From Anaerolineae bacterium (lineage in GTDB: Bacteria; Chloroflexota; Anaerolineae; Anaerolineales; Villigracilaceae): a stretch of 10,584 bases of DNA. The notes beneath the pieces were generated by a model. That model searched no databases and was not told the origin of the DNA. It saw only the letters and a program-made list of their open reading frames with translations. Shown in pieces: positions 1 to 6,034 of the stretch (the first letter of the stretch is position 1; the number at the start of each line of letters is the position of its first letter). The stretch is from NCBI GenBank assembly GCA_003484265.1, contig DNDO01000126.1:1-10584 (forward strand). The letters are read 5' to 3'. The position numbers were made by a program, and so were the translations under genes.

Positions 1-1328
1 GTTCCCTCTTCCCACGAATTGAGATAGTGAGTCTGCTCGGGGGTCAGAATGTCGATCTTGGTGCCCATCGCTTCTAGTTTGAGGCGGGCGATCTCGTTGT
101 CGATGTCTGCGGGGACTGAGTAGACCTTCTTCTCCAATTTGTCGGCGTTCTTCGCCATATATTCGGCGGATAATGCCTGGTTGGCGAAAGACATGTCCAT
201 AACGGAGGCAGGATGCCCCTCAGCAGAGGCGAGGTTGATCAAGCGCCCTTCGCCGAGGATGTTGATCTTGCGTCCGTCCTTCGTCTCATACTGGTGTACA
301 AACTCGCGCACATGTTTCGGCTCACCCTTGCTCATCTTTTCCAGCGCAGGGATGTTGATCTCAACATTAAAGTGACCGGAATTCGCAACGATCGCGCCGT
401 CTTTCATCGCTTCAAAGTGATGACCATCCAATACATTGATGTCGCCGGTCACGGTGCAGAAGATATCGCCGATCTTCACGGCGTCGATCATCGGCATCAC
501 CTGGTAACCGTCCATGACAGCTTCGAGCGCCTTCATCGGATCGGTTTCGGTAACGATGACCTGCGCGCCCATGCCGCGGGCGCGGGATGCGAGACCGCGT
601 CCGCACCAGCCGTAGCCTGCTACGACAAAATTCTTGCCCGCCAGCAGGACGTTGGTGGCGCGAATGATGCCGTCCACAGTGGACTGACCCGTACCGTATC
701 GATTATCGAAAAGGTGTTTGGTGAGCGCATCGTTCACCGCGATGACGGGGAACTTCAAAACCTTATCCGCTTCCATCGCCTTCAAACGGATGACACCTGT
801 CGTGGTCTCTTCGGTGCCGCCGATGACGTTCGAGAGCATCTTCTTGCGTTCTTCTTCGCTCAGGCTTTTTGCCCATGTGGCAAGGGATGGTTCCAGCTTC
901 TCGAAACGTCCCATCTCGATGAAGAAAAGGGACGACACGAGGTCTGCGCCGTCGTCCTGCGTCATGTGAGGCATGTGCTCCAACGCGGCACGGATATGCT
1001 TGAAGTAAGTGACCTTATCTTCGCCCTTGATCGCAAACACTGGAATTTCAAAGTGGCTCACCAATGCGGCGGCAACATCGTCCTGAGTGGAGAGCGGGTT
1101 GGAGGCAGTAAGGACAATGTCCGCACCGCCATCCTGCAAGGTGACCATCAGGTTGGCGGTTTCCGTTGTCACATGCAGACAACAGGAGAGACGCAGTCCC
1201 TTAAGTGGTTTTTCTTTTTTGAAGCGCTCACGAATGGAACGCAGGACGGGCATTTCGCGCTCTGCCCAATCCATGCGGCGGCGTCCGCCTTCTGCCTGGT
1301 TGATGTCTTTGATATCGTAGTTGTTCAT
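1..1328 (-). CDS. ahcY: S-adenosylhomocysteinase (S-adenosyl-L-homocysteine hydrolase), 3' edge cut by window
   Basis: This NAD-dependent cytosolic enzyme hydrolyses S-adenosylhomocysteine to homocysteine and adenosine, removing the inhibitor left by SAM methyltransferases. 442 residues are visible, ending SWEEG plus two bases of a probable Thr codon, so only about that codon and the stop seem missing. The substrate half has CLHVTTET (His52), DDGAD near 125, TEETTTG near 173 and VNDALTKHLFDN (Lys204, Asp208). The Rossmann motif GYGWCGRG lies at 238-245, and SGHFNVEI follows near 317. RYGTGQS in place of the Cys-containing animal motif marks the archaeal/thermophile sequence type. The start is set by AAGGAG (1335-1340) six bases upstream. 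It follows adoK on the same strand after 163 bp and is probably co-transcribed with it, which would couple adenosine release to adenosine removal. Identification is near certain; only the C-terminal end is unseen. Confidence 0.97.
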   Translation of the reverse strand, partial: MNNYDIKDINQAEGGRRRMDWAEREMPVLRSIRERFKKEKPLKGLRLSCCLHVTTETANLMVTLQDGGADIVLTASNPLSTQDDVAAALVSHFEIPVFAIKGEDKVTYFKHIRAALEHMPHMTQDDGADLVSSLFFIEMGRFEKLEPSLATWAKSLSEEERKKMLSNVIGGTEETTTGVIRLKAMEADKVLKFPVIAVNDALTKHLFDNRYGTGQSTVDGIIRATNVLLAGKNFVVAGYGWCGRGLASRARGMGAQVIVTETDPMKALEAVMDGYQVMPMIDAVKIGDIFCTVTGDINVLDGHHFEAMKDGAIVANSGHFNVEINIPALEKMSKGEPKHVREFVHQYETKDGRKINILGEGRLINLASAEGHPASVMDMSFANQALSAEYMAKNADKLEKKVYSVPADIDNEIARLKLEAMGTKIDILTPEQTHYLNSWEEG

Positions 1329-1351
1329 TTAATGCTCCTTCTAAATTATTC

Positions 1352-1479
1352 GGTGGTTCAGTAGTCCCGCCGCGCCAAGCGAATCCGAATCGTGCGCGGG
1401 GCGTATCGAAACCACCAGTTACTAAAATTATTTTTCCTATTGGCAGTCTTGATCGAGGCTATCGACCTACTCGACCACC
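1352..1479. repeat. 128-bp palindromic element with inverted-repeat ends between adoK and ahcY
   Basis: The left end GGTGGTTCAGTAG (1352-1364) matches the reverse complement of the right end CTACTCGACCACC (1467-1479) at 11 of 13 positions. A third, internal copy of the end in inverted orientation lies at 1402-1416 (CGTATCGAAACCACC). The 1352-1416 part alone folds as a long stem-loop: GGTGGTT pairs with AACCACC (1410-1416), and inside it CCGCGC (1370-1375) pairs with GCGCGG (1394-1399). This looks like a dispersed REP- or MITE-type element, possibly nested. It stops shortly before the ahcY ribosome binding site, so it lies in the adoK-ahcY mRNA and could affect processing or stability; that role is inference. 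Confidence 0.6.
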
Positions 1480-1491
1480 AGATTCAACTAA

Positions 1492-2445
1492 TTACAACAA
1501 TTCATCTAACTTACCACCATCGTCAAAATGCATTCGAAAGCGTTCGACGAATTCCTGCCTCGTGTAGCTGTGGCTTTGGGTCCCTTTTTGTTCGAGACAA
1601 TACACCGCCGCAAGGGAACCGATCTCGCCGCATAATTTCCAGTCGAAGCCGTGAGAGTAACCAGATAAAAACCCGCCGCGGAAGGCGTCGCCAACGCCGG
1701 TGGGATCAACGATCTCATCCTCAGGAACAGTTGGGATGTGCACCGCATCGCCTCCGACGTAAAGGTCTGCTCCGTCCTTGCCTCGTGTTATGACCAACAC
1801 CTTGATGTGCTCAAGGATTTGATCGAGACTCCAGCCCGTCTTTTTGGAGATCAACCCGAACTCATAGTCATTGCAGAACAGGAATTGCGCGCCTTCCATA
1901 TCGCGCGACAATTCGCTCCCTTCGAGACGAAGGACCTGCTGGCTTGGGTCATACAGATACGGGATCCCCAACTCGCGGCTTTCCATCGGGAACTTCATCA
2001 TTGCGTCAGGCGCGCTGGGCGAAACTATGACGAGATCAGGTTTCTTGTCCAATTCCTTCAACGATTGAACGGCTGAATACCCCATGGCTCCAGGGTAGAA
2101 AGATGCAATTTGGGCAGAATCCCGGTCAGTCGTCGCAAAGAAAGAGGCGGTGAACTCGCCGGGGATCACTTTCATCAATGAAGTGTCCACTCCTTTGGAT
2201 TCAAGCCATTCACGATAATCTGAAAAATCCTCGCCGACGGTCGCCATCACGCGCGGACGTTCGCCAAGCATTGCCATGTTGTATGCAATGTTCGGTGCAA
2301 TGCCGCCTCGATATTTTGACATGCCATCCACAAGAAATGAAAGACTGATCGACCCCAAAAGTTCAGGAAGGATTTGCTCTTTGAAATGACCGGGAAAGGT
2401 CATCAGATAATCGTATGCTACAGATCCAGTAAGAAGAATGTCCAT
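1492..2445 (-). CDS. adoK: Adenosine kinase, PfkB/ribokinase family, Mycobacterium AdoK type
   Basis: It phosphorylates adenosine to AMP with ATP in the cytosol, returning the adenosine made by AhcY to the purine pool. The 317-residue length is normal for the family. The N-terminus (LTGSVAYDYLMTFPG, then LSFLVD), the sugar-binding YRGGIAPNIAYNMAMLG (45-61), QIASFYPGAM (112-121), YDPSQQ (165-170) and CNDYE (191-195) closely follow the Mycobacterium tuberculosis AdoK pattern as I recall it. The PfkB signature DPTGVGDAF is at 247-255, with catalytic base Asp253. The start has GAGGTG (2448-2453) just upstream. It is the first gene of an apparent adoK-ahcY pair, which supports adenosine over ribose or another sugar as substrate. 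Related mycobacterial enzymes tolerate adenosine analogues, so exact specificity is open. Confidence 0.92.
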   Translation of the reverse strand: MDILLTGSVAYDYLMTFPGHFKEQILPELLGSISLSFLVDGMSKYRGGIAPNIAYNMAMLGERPRVMATVGEDFSDYREWLESKGVDTSLMKVIPGEFTASFFATTDRDSAQIASFYPGAMGYSAVQSLKELDKKPDLVIVSPSAPDAMMKFPMESRELGIPYLYDPSQQVLRLEGSELSRDMEGAQFLFCNDYEFGLISKKTGWSLDQILEHIKVLVITRGKDGADLYVGGDAVHIPTVPEDEIVDPTGVGDAFRGGFLSGYSHGFDWKLCGEIGSLAAVYCLEQKGTQSHSYTRQEFVERFRMHFDDGGKLDELL

Positions 2446-2489
2446 TTCACCTCATATGCTCAGAGCGCCGTCCTCGGCGTTCAATTCGC

Positions 2490-2518
2490 AACAAAAGACG
2501 TGGCGCACTTGCGCCACG
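2490..2518 (-). terminator. Rho-independent terminator, or leader hairpin of adoK
   Basis: Read on the minus strand, CGTGGCGC (2518-2511) pairs perfectly with GCGCCACG (2506-2499) around a four-base loop, and TCTTTTGTT follows at 2498-2490. An 8-bp GC-rich stem with a T-rich tail is the standard intrinsic terminator form. It lies about 85 bp after the M50 protease stop and so could end the mtnA-protease transcript. A possible adoK promoter lies upstream of it, at 2537-2565, so it could instead act as an attenuator in the adoK leader. Confidence 0.65.
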
Positions 2519-2536
2519 CCAGTCAATGCGGTCAAA

Positions 2537-2565
2537 AGTTTATCATGTGATGCCAGCATTGTCTA
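2537..2565 (-). promoter_or_regulatory. Candidate adoK-ahcY promoter
   Basis: On the minus strand TAGACA (2565-2560, five of six matches to the -35 consensus) is separated by 17 bp from TAAACT (2542-2537, four of six matches to the -10 consensus). A TGA directly before the -10 box gives an extended -10. Transcription would begin near 2530, leaving a leader of about 85 bases that includes the hairpin and T-tail at 2490-2518. Prediction by eye only. Confidence 0.4.
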
Positions 2566-2593
2566 GAAAATGAGCGTTGATAATTCATTTTCT
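2565..2593. repeat. 9-bp perfect dyad abutting the candidate adoK -35 box
   Basis: AGAAAATGA (2565-2573) is the exact reverse complement of TCATTTTCT (2585-2593), with 11 bases between. It lies just after the M50 protease stop and its inner edge touches the -35 hexamer of the candidate adoK promoter. That placement suits an operator for a dimeric repressor. It could equally be an A/T-rich mRNA 3'-end hairpin for the protease gene. Confidence 0.35.
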
Positions 2594-2602
2594 CACGTCC
2601 AA

Positions 2603-3346
2603 TCAAAAACGGCCGCTTAATGCCTGATAACTTTGAAATGCCAATAATCCGAATAGGAACGCCATATAAAAACTGCCAAGCAAAACGAACGCCGCAACTG
2701 CAACGACACCGCCGGTGATCGTCGATAACCAAAGAGACTTGCGTGCGCCGTCCAATGGATCAAGTTGGATAAGAAAATTCCGAGCCACCTGTCCGCCATC
2801 CAACGGGAAGACCGGCAGTAGGTTGATCAACCCCCAGAAGACATTGACCCACAACAGCATCACGATCAATACCTGCACTGCATTATTACCAAAGGGAAGA
2901 AAAGTCAGTTGAGGGATGGGGATGATGCCGAACAACAGGTTGACGGCGATCTCTCCACCCGAGAATATGACGCCGCCCACTACCAGCCCGGCAAGAACAA
3001 ACCCCGCAAACGGACCAGCTAGTGAAATGAATATCTGTTGATTGGCAGAGAGTGAAACACTCGCATAACCGCCTCCCCAGCGTAGTGACTCGGGGATGGT
3101 AAGCCCGCCTGCAAAGTGGAGAACGATGTGTGAATCCTGACCGTAGCGGCGGAACGCGAGCGCGTGTCCCATTTCATGGATGAGGATCGAGAAGAAGACA
3201 ACGAACACCCAGATCAGTACCTGACCGGAACCAAATCCAAGCAAAGCGGCTAAAAACCAAAACATTGGATGAACGCGCACGGGAATCTCGAAAAGGCTAA
3301 AGTTGAGGTCAAAGCGGGTCGGAGGCGGTGATTGAAATAAAAACAT
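2603..3346 (-). CDS. M50 family (site-2 protease type) intramembrane zinc metalloprotease
   Basis: This is a polytopic membrane protein expected to cut membrane-anchored substrates within the bilayer; the substrate is unknown. In the 247 residues, a short cytosolic start (ending ...FEIPVRVHP) leads into a hydrophobic segment at 27-56 that carries the zinc motif HEMGH at 57-61 (ligands His57 and His61, catalytic Glu58). A second conserved block, NLLPVFPLDGGQ at 175-186, supplies the third ligand Asp183. Hydrophobic stretches near 104-128, 155-177 and 208-236 complete the core. No PDZ or CBS domain is present, so this is the compact Rv-/SpoIVFB-like subgroup. Its ATG directly follows the mtnA stop with no gap, and its GGGAG ribosome site (3352-3356) lies in the last mtnA codons, so the two are translationally coupled. 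The link to methionine salvage is not obvious. Confidence 0.88.
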   Translation of the reverse strand: MFLFQSPPPTRFDLNFSLFEIPVRVHPMFWFLAALLGFGSGQVLIWVFVVFFSILIHEMGHALAFRRYGQDSHIVLHFAGGLTIPESLRWGGGYASVSLSANQQIFISLAGPFAGFVLAGLVVGGVIFSGGEIAVNLLFGIIPIPQLTFLPFGNNAVQVLIVMLLWVNVFWGLINLLPVFPLDGGQVARNFLIQLDPLDGARKSLWLSTITGGVVAVAAFVLLGSFYMAFLFGLLAFQSYQALSGRF

Positions 3347-4393
3347 TTATTCTCCCAAAACGGCTTTCTTCAAATTTACATCGAACGGCGGATAGACAAC
3401 CCCGTTTTCTGTGACAATACCAGTGACCAGACGATTGGGCGTCACATCAAACGCGATGTTGCGGGCTTTGGCGTTCTCAGGCGCGACACGCTCGCCCATG
3501 AACTCCAAGCCAAGCACTTCGCTGGGATCCCGCTCTTCGATCGGAATCAGGTCTCCGTGAGAAAGAGCGAGGTCAACAGTCGAAGTAGGGACAACGGGAT
3601 AGAACGGTACTCCGTTATCATGGGCGGCAAGCGCGAGCATGTACGTCCCGATCTTGTTCGCCACATCACCGTTTGCGGCGGTGCGGTCTGAGCCGACAAA
3701 GCATTTCTGCACTTTGCCCGCTTTCAGGAAATACCCTGCTGTGTTGTCGCTGATTATTTCATAAGGGATGCCGTATTGCTCCAACTCCCACGCAGTCAGC
3801 CGCGCACCCTGCAAACGCGGACGGGTCTCATCGACCAACACATGGATATTTTTTCCCTGCTCATGTGCAGTATGTATGACGCCGAGCGCGGTGCCCCAAT
3901 CGACCGTTGCCAACGCGCCCGTGTTGCAGTGATGGATGACCGTATCGCCATCGTTGATGAGCGCCGCGCCATGTTCTGCCATGCGTTTATTGATCTCGAC
4001 ATCTTCGTCGGCAATGCGTTGAGCTTCGTCGAGTACGATTTGGCGGAGGGAGTCAGCTCCATCCAGAGAGTTGAGATCGGATGTTTTGTTGAGTATGCGG
4101 TCAATCGCCCATGCCAAGTTGACCGCCGTTGGACGTGCGGCTTTCAAGGTGACCGATGCAGAACGCAGATCGTTCATCAATTCGGCGCTCGTCTTCGCCG
4201 CGGACTCATAGCCTGCCAACGCCAGCCCAAACGCGGCAGCGGCGCCGATGGCAGGCGCGCCACGCACGACCATGTCCGTGATGTCGCGCGCCACGGACTT
4301 GTGATCCTTGTACGCAATTACTTCAAAACGACCGGGCAAAATGCGCTGGTCGATCATCTTCAGTTGGTTATCTTCCCAGAATACGGTTCGCAT
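3347..4393 (-). CDS. mtnA: S-methyl-5-thioribose-1-phosphate isomerase
   Basis: It converts 5-methylthioribose-1-phosphate to 5-methylthioribulose-1-phosphate in the methionine salvage pathway, which recycles methylthioadenosine from polyamine or other SAM-consuming reactions. The 348-residue length fits the family. VVRGAPAIGAAAA at 42-54 is the N-terminal signature. The catalytic pair is Cys156 in HHCNTGAL and Asp236 in GSDRTAANGDVANKIGTY, with DETRPRLQGARLTAWEL at 188-204. An in-frame ATG lies 16 codons further upstream (4441), but MRTVFWEDNQLKMIDQR is the usual family N-terminus. A TACAAT box ends exactly seven bases before this ATG and no ribosome site is visible, implying leaderless translation. 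The zero-gap M50 protease gene follows. Related eIF-2B-type sugar isomerases are the only realistic alternative, and the residues favour MtnA. Confidence 0.95.
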   Translation of the reverse strand: MRTVFWEDNQLKMIDQRILPGRFEVIAYKDHKSVARDITDMVVRGAPAIGAAAAFGLALAGYESAAKTSAELMNDLRSASVTLKAARPTAVNLAWAIDRILNKTSDLNSLDGADSLRQIVLDEAQRIADEDVEINKRMAEHGAALINDGDTVIHHCNTGALATVDWGTALGVIHTAHEQGKNIHVLVDETRPRLQGARLTAWELEQYGIPYEIISDNTAGYFLKAGKVQKCFVGSDRTAANGDVANKIGTYMLALAAHDNGVPFYPVVPTSTVDLALSHGDLIPIEERDPSEVLGLEFMGERVAPENAKARNIAFDVTPNRLVTGIVTENGVVYPPFDVNLKKAVLGE

Positions 4394-4399
4394 GGAAAT

Positions 4400-4427
4400 A
4401 TTGTACACTGGAAACACAAATCGTAAA
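4400..4427 (-). promoter_or_regulatory. mtnA promoter driving a probable leaderless mRNA
   Basis: On the minus strand TTTACG (4427-4422, four of six to the -35 consensus), a 16-bp spacer and TACAAT (4405-4400, five of six to the -10 consensus) precede the mtnA ATG. The last -10 base lies seven positions before the A of the ATG, so the predicted transcription start is the start codon itself. No Shine-Dalgarno sequence is visible. Confidence 0.55.
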
Positions 4428-4440
4428 ATCATACTGACCA

Positions 4441-4446
4441 TATAAT
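4441..4446 (+). promoter_or_regulatory. Consensus TATAAT -10 box of the divergent rightward gene
   Basis: A perfect TATAAT lies eight bases before the second in-frame ATG (4454) of the rightward gene and overlaps the first ATG (4445). If it is a -10 box, transcription starts at about 4454 and the 4445 ATG would not be in the mRNA. No convincing -35 hexamer is visible at 16-18 bp spacing. It faces the mtnA promoter in the same intergenic stretch of about 60 bp. Confidence 0.5.
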
Positions 4447-4453
4447 GAAGAAA

Positions 4454-5293
4454 ATGGCTTACACGAAACTAAATCCGCGTTTTACGCCCGGCTCACGAGT
4501 CAAACTAATTTCAGGCGAATCATCGCATTTCCTTTTATCCATTCCATCTGGAAAGGCTGACAAATACCGCCTCGCTCAACTTGATGACTACGCGATACTT
4601 CCAAGATGGAAATTTGCGCATCGGACATTGACGTTGAGTCTGTCTGCTCGAACCTCCAGCAATTCAATTCCCGGTACTTGGGGATTTGGGTTATGGAATG
4701 ATCCGTTCGGGATGTCGCTTGGGTTCGGAGGCAGACCGTTTCGAGTTCCTGCATTGCCGAATGCGTTGTGGTTTTTTGGTTCGTCCAAAGAAAACTATCT
4801 TTCATTTCGTAATCCCATCCTTCCCGAGCGGAGCGAAGCGCAGAGGAAGGGCGCTTCGACTTCGGGAGGAGCAACGGACGATCCGCCCTCCGCTCAGCGA
4901 AGAGGTGCCGTTAATGGTTTCATCGCACAATCATTTCGTGCGCCAAAGTTTCATCCGTTATTGATCCTTGCGGGACTGACGCTGCCCTTCTCGAGGAAGC
5001 TGACGCGGCAGTTGATGGGTCGAGTCATTGCTGAAGATGGGGTAAATCTCAGTGTAGACGCGACCCAATGGCACAAATACAAGTTCGAGTGGAGAGAGGA
5101 GCGAGTGGTCTTTGAGGTGGATGATGCTCACCTTATTGAGTCGCGAGTTAGTCCAAATCCCCCGTTGGGACTGGTCATCTGGATCGACAATCAATACGCG
5201 GCGTTCACGCCAGAGGGGAGAATTGGGTTCGGCGTTTTGGAAAATCCCGAGCCTGCGTGGCTGGAGGTGAAAGACATTTCTGTCGAAAATTGA
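4454..5293 (+). CDS. Uncharacterised protein, probable concanavalin-like beta-sandwich, with a repeat-encoded insert
   Basis: I do not recognise a named family. From the chosen start the protein has 279 residues, no signal peptide and one short hydrophobic patch (about 165-179). The strand-rich pattern with TWGFGLWNDPFG (75-86), ALWFFGSSKENYLSF (104-118), WHKYKFEWREERVVFEVDD (206-224) and PLGLVIWIDNQYA (237-249) resembles glycoside hydrolase 16 / LamG-like jellyroll domains. No ExDxxE catalytic motif is seen, so a binding or lipocalin-like role is more likely than hydrolysis. Residues 121-153 are Arg/Glu/Gly/Ser-rich, unlike the rest, and are encoded by a palindromic repeat. ATG 4454 is chosen over 4445 because TATAAT overlaps the latter. 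It is divergent from mtnA, and its stop codon lies inside the next gene's predicted promoter, so it is probably transcribed alone. Confidence 0.7.
   Translation: MAYTKLNPRFTPGSRVKLISGESSHFLLSIPSGKADKYRLAQLDDYAILPRWKFAHRTLTLSLSARTSSNSIPGTWGFGLWNDPFGMSLGFGGRPFRVPALPNALWFFGSSKENYLSFRNPILPERSEAQRKGASTSGGATDDPPSAQRRGAVNGFIAQSFRAPKFHPLLILAGLTLPFSRKLTRQLMGRVIAEDGVNLSVDATQWHKYKFEWREERVVFEVDDAHLIESRVSPNPPLGLVIWIDNQYAAFTPEGRIGFGVLENPEPAWLEVKDISVEN
4814..4912. repeat. GC-rich palindromic repeat inserted in frame in a coding sequence
   Basis: About 99 bp, 33 codons, carry nested inverted repeats: CCTTCC (4819-4824) with GGAAGG (4845-4850), CGAAGCGC (4834-4841) with GCGCTTCG (4851-4858), and GAGCGGAG (4826-4833) with CTCCGCTC (4888-4895). 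The encoded peptide is low-complexity and charged, and it separates two strand-like blocks that read naturally if joined (...NYLSFRN and NGFIAQSFR...). Length is a multiple of three and the frame stays open. This is the behaviour of Rickettsia-type palindromic elements, though no sequence relation is claimed. Exact borders are approximate. Confidence 0.6.
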
Positions 5294-5319
5294 ACCCACC
5301 TTGTGAAATCTGATACAAT
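5290..5319 (+). promoter_or_regulatory. Promoter of the rightward methyltransferase-to-UbiA gene run
   Basis: TTGAAC (5290-5295) and TACAAT (5314-5319) are separated by 18 bp, and TGA just before the second box makes an extended -10. Transcription would start near 5326, about 25 bases before the methyltransferase ATG. The -35 box overlaps the stop codon of the preceding gene. The -10 sequence is the same TACAAT seen before mtnA. Confidence 0.55.
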
Positions 5320-5350
5320 ATGTCTGAATAATTTTCTGGAGACCGTTCTT

Positions 5351-5992
5351 ATGAGTGAAAGACAGCAAGAGTATATTCCCGCGTTGAGTTTCAGGTTCCT
5401 GACCCCATTCTTTGACTTCATCCAAAAATACATCGTGCGCGATGTGCGATATAAATCCTTGCTGATCGATCAGGCGAATATTCAACCCGGGTATAAAGTG
5501 TTGGACCTTGGATGCGGCACCGGCACGCTTGCCATGATGGCGAAGGAGGCACAACCGGAAGCTGATGTGACCGGGCTGGACGCAGACCCTGAGATGCTCG
5601 AAATGGCGGTTGAAAAATCCGCCTCTCAAAATATTGACGTGAAGTTTGATACCGGTTTTACGGACAAACTCCCCTACCCCGACGCATCGTTCGACCGCGT
5701 ACTGTCGAGCATTATGATCCATCATTTGAAGACAACTGAAAAAGAAGCGACCGCGCGCGAAGTATTCCGTGTGTTGAAACCGGGCGGCGAATTGCATATC
5801 ATTGATTTCGGAAAGCCGGTCTCATTGTATGGGAAACTGCTCGGTCCATTTTTGCACGGATTCGAAGAAGCGAACGACAATATCGACGGGAAACTCCCTG
5901 ATATGTTCGGCGCGCCGGGCTTGAAGACAGCGATCAGCGGTCATTTTTATACCTTCTTCGGAGACCTGGCATTTATCAAAGGAATAAAATAA
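5351..5992 (+). CDS. Class I SAM-dependent methyltransferase (UbiE/Methyltransf_11 type)
   Basis: A soluble Rossmann-fold methyltransferase of 213 residues; the acceptor is unknown. Motif I VLDLGCGTG is at 50-58, the ribose-binding acidic residue is in GLDADP (75-80), motif II is FDRVLSSIMIHHL near 114-126, and VLKPGGELHIIDFG (141-154) is the post-II strand. The sequence before motif I (FRFLTPFFDFIQKYI) is typical of UbiE-like small-molecule or quinone methylases, but the quinone-specific signatures are not clear enough to name it. The ATG at 5351 is chosen over a longer frame from 5303 because GGAGA (5338-5342) precedes it and the predicted transcript starts near 5326. It heads the rightward gene run, 42 bp before the TIM-barrel gene, with no terminator between. 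It may belong to the pathway or only share the transcript. Confidence 0.88.
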   Translation: MSERQQEYIPALSFRFLTPFFDFIQKYIVRDVRYKSLLIDQANIQPGYKVLDLGCGTGTLAMMAKEAQPEADVTGLDADPEMLEMAVEKSASQNIDVKFDTGFTDKLPYPDASFDRVLSSIMIHHLKTTEKEATAREVFRVLKPGGELHIIDFGKPVSLYGKLLGPFLHGFEEANDNIDGKLPDMFGAPGLKTAISGHFYTFFGDLAFIKGIK

Positions 5993-6034
5993 TACAACCG
6001 CGCTCCGCGTATCTCGTATTCTGGAGTATCGAAA

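Noticed and set aside
213..1364. Long plus-strand open frame of 383 codons opposite ahcY
   Set aside because: It is fully antisense to a clear AhcY with all motifs; the product is rich in His, Cys and Arg, with no recognisable domain, as expected for a shadow frame.
2446..2602. Known SAM or SAH riboswitch upstream of adoK-ahcY
   Set aside because: The conserved core sequences of the described classes were not recognisable; only simple hairpins are seen.
3776..4426. Plus-strand open frame of 216 codons opposite mtnA
   Set aside because: Antisense shadow of a strongly conserved enzyme; no domain, no ribosome site.
4454..5293. Active glycoside hydrolase family 16 enzyme
   Set aside because: The fold-like pattern is suggestive, but no ExDxxE catalytic motif or signal peptide is present.
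4958..5797. Minus-strand open frame of 279 codons across the beta-sandwich gene and the methyltransferase
   Set aside because: It spans two genes and a promoter on the other strand, and its product has no fold-like pattern.
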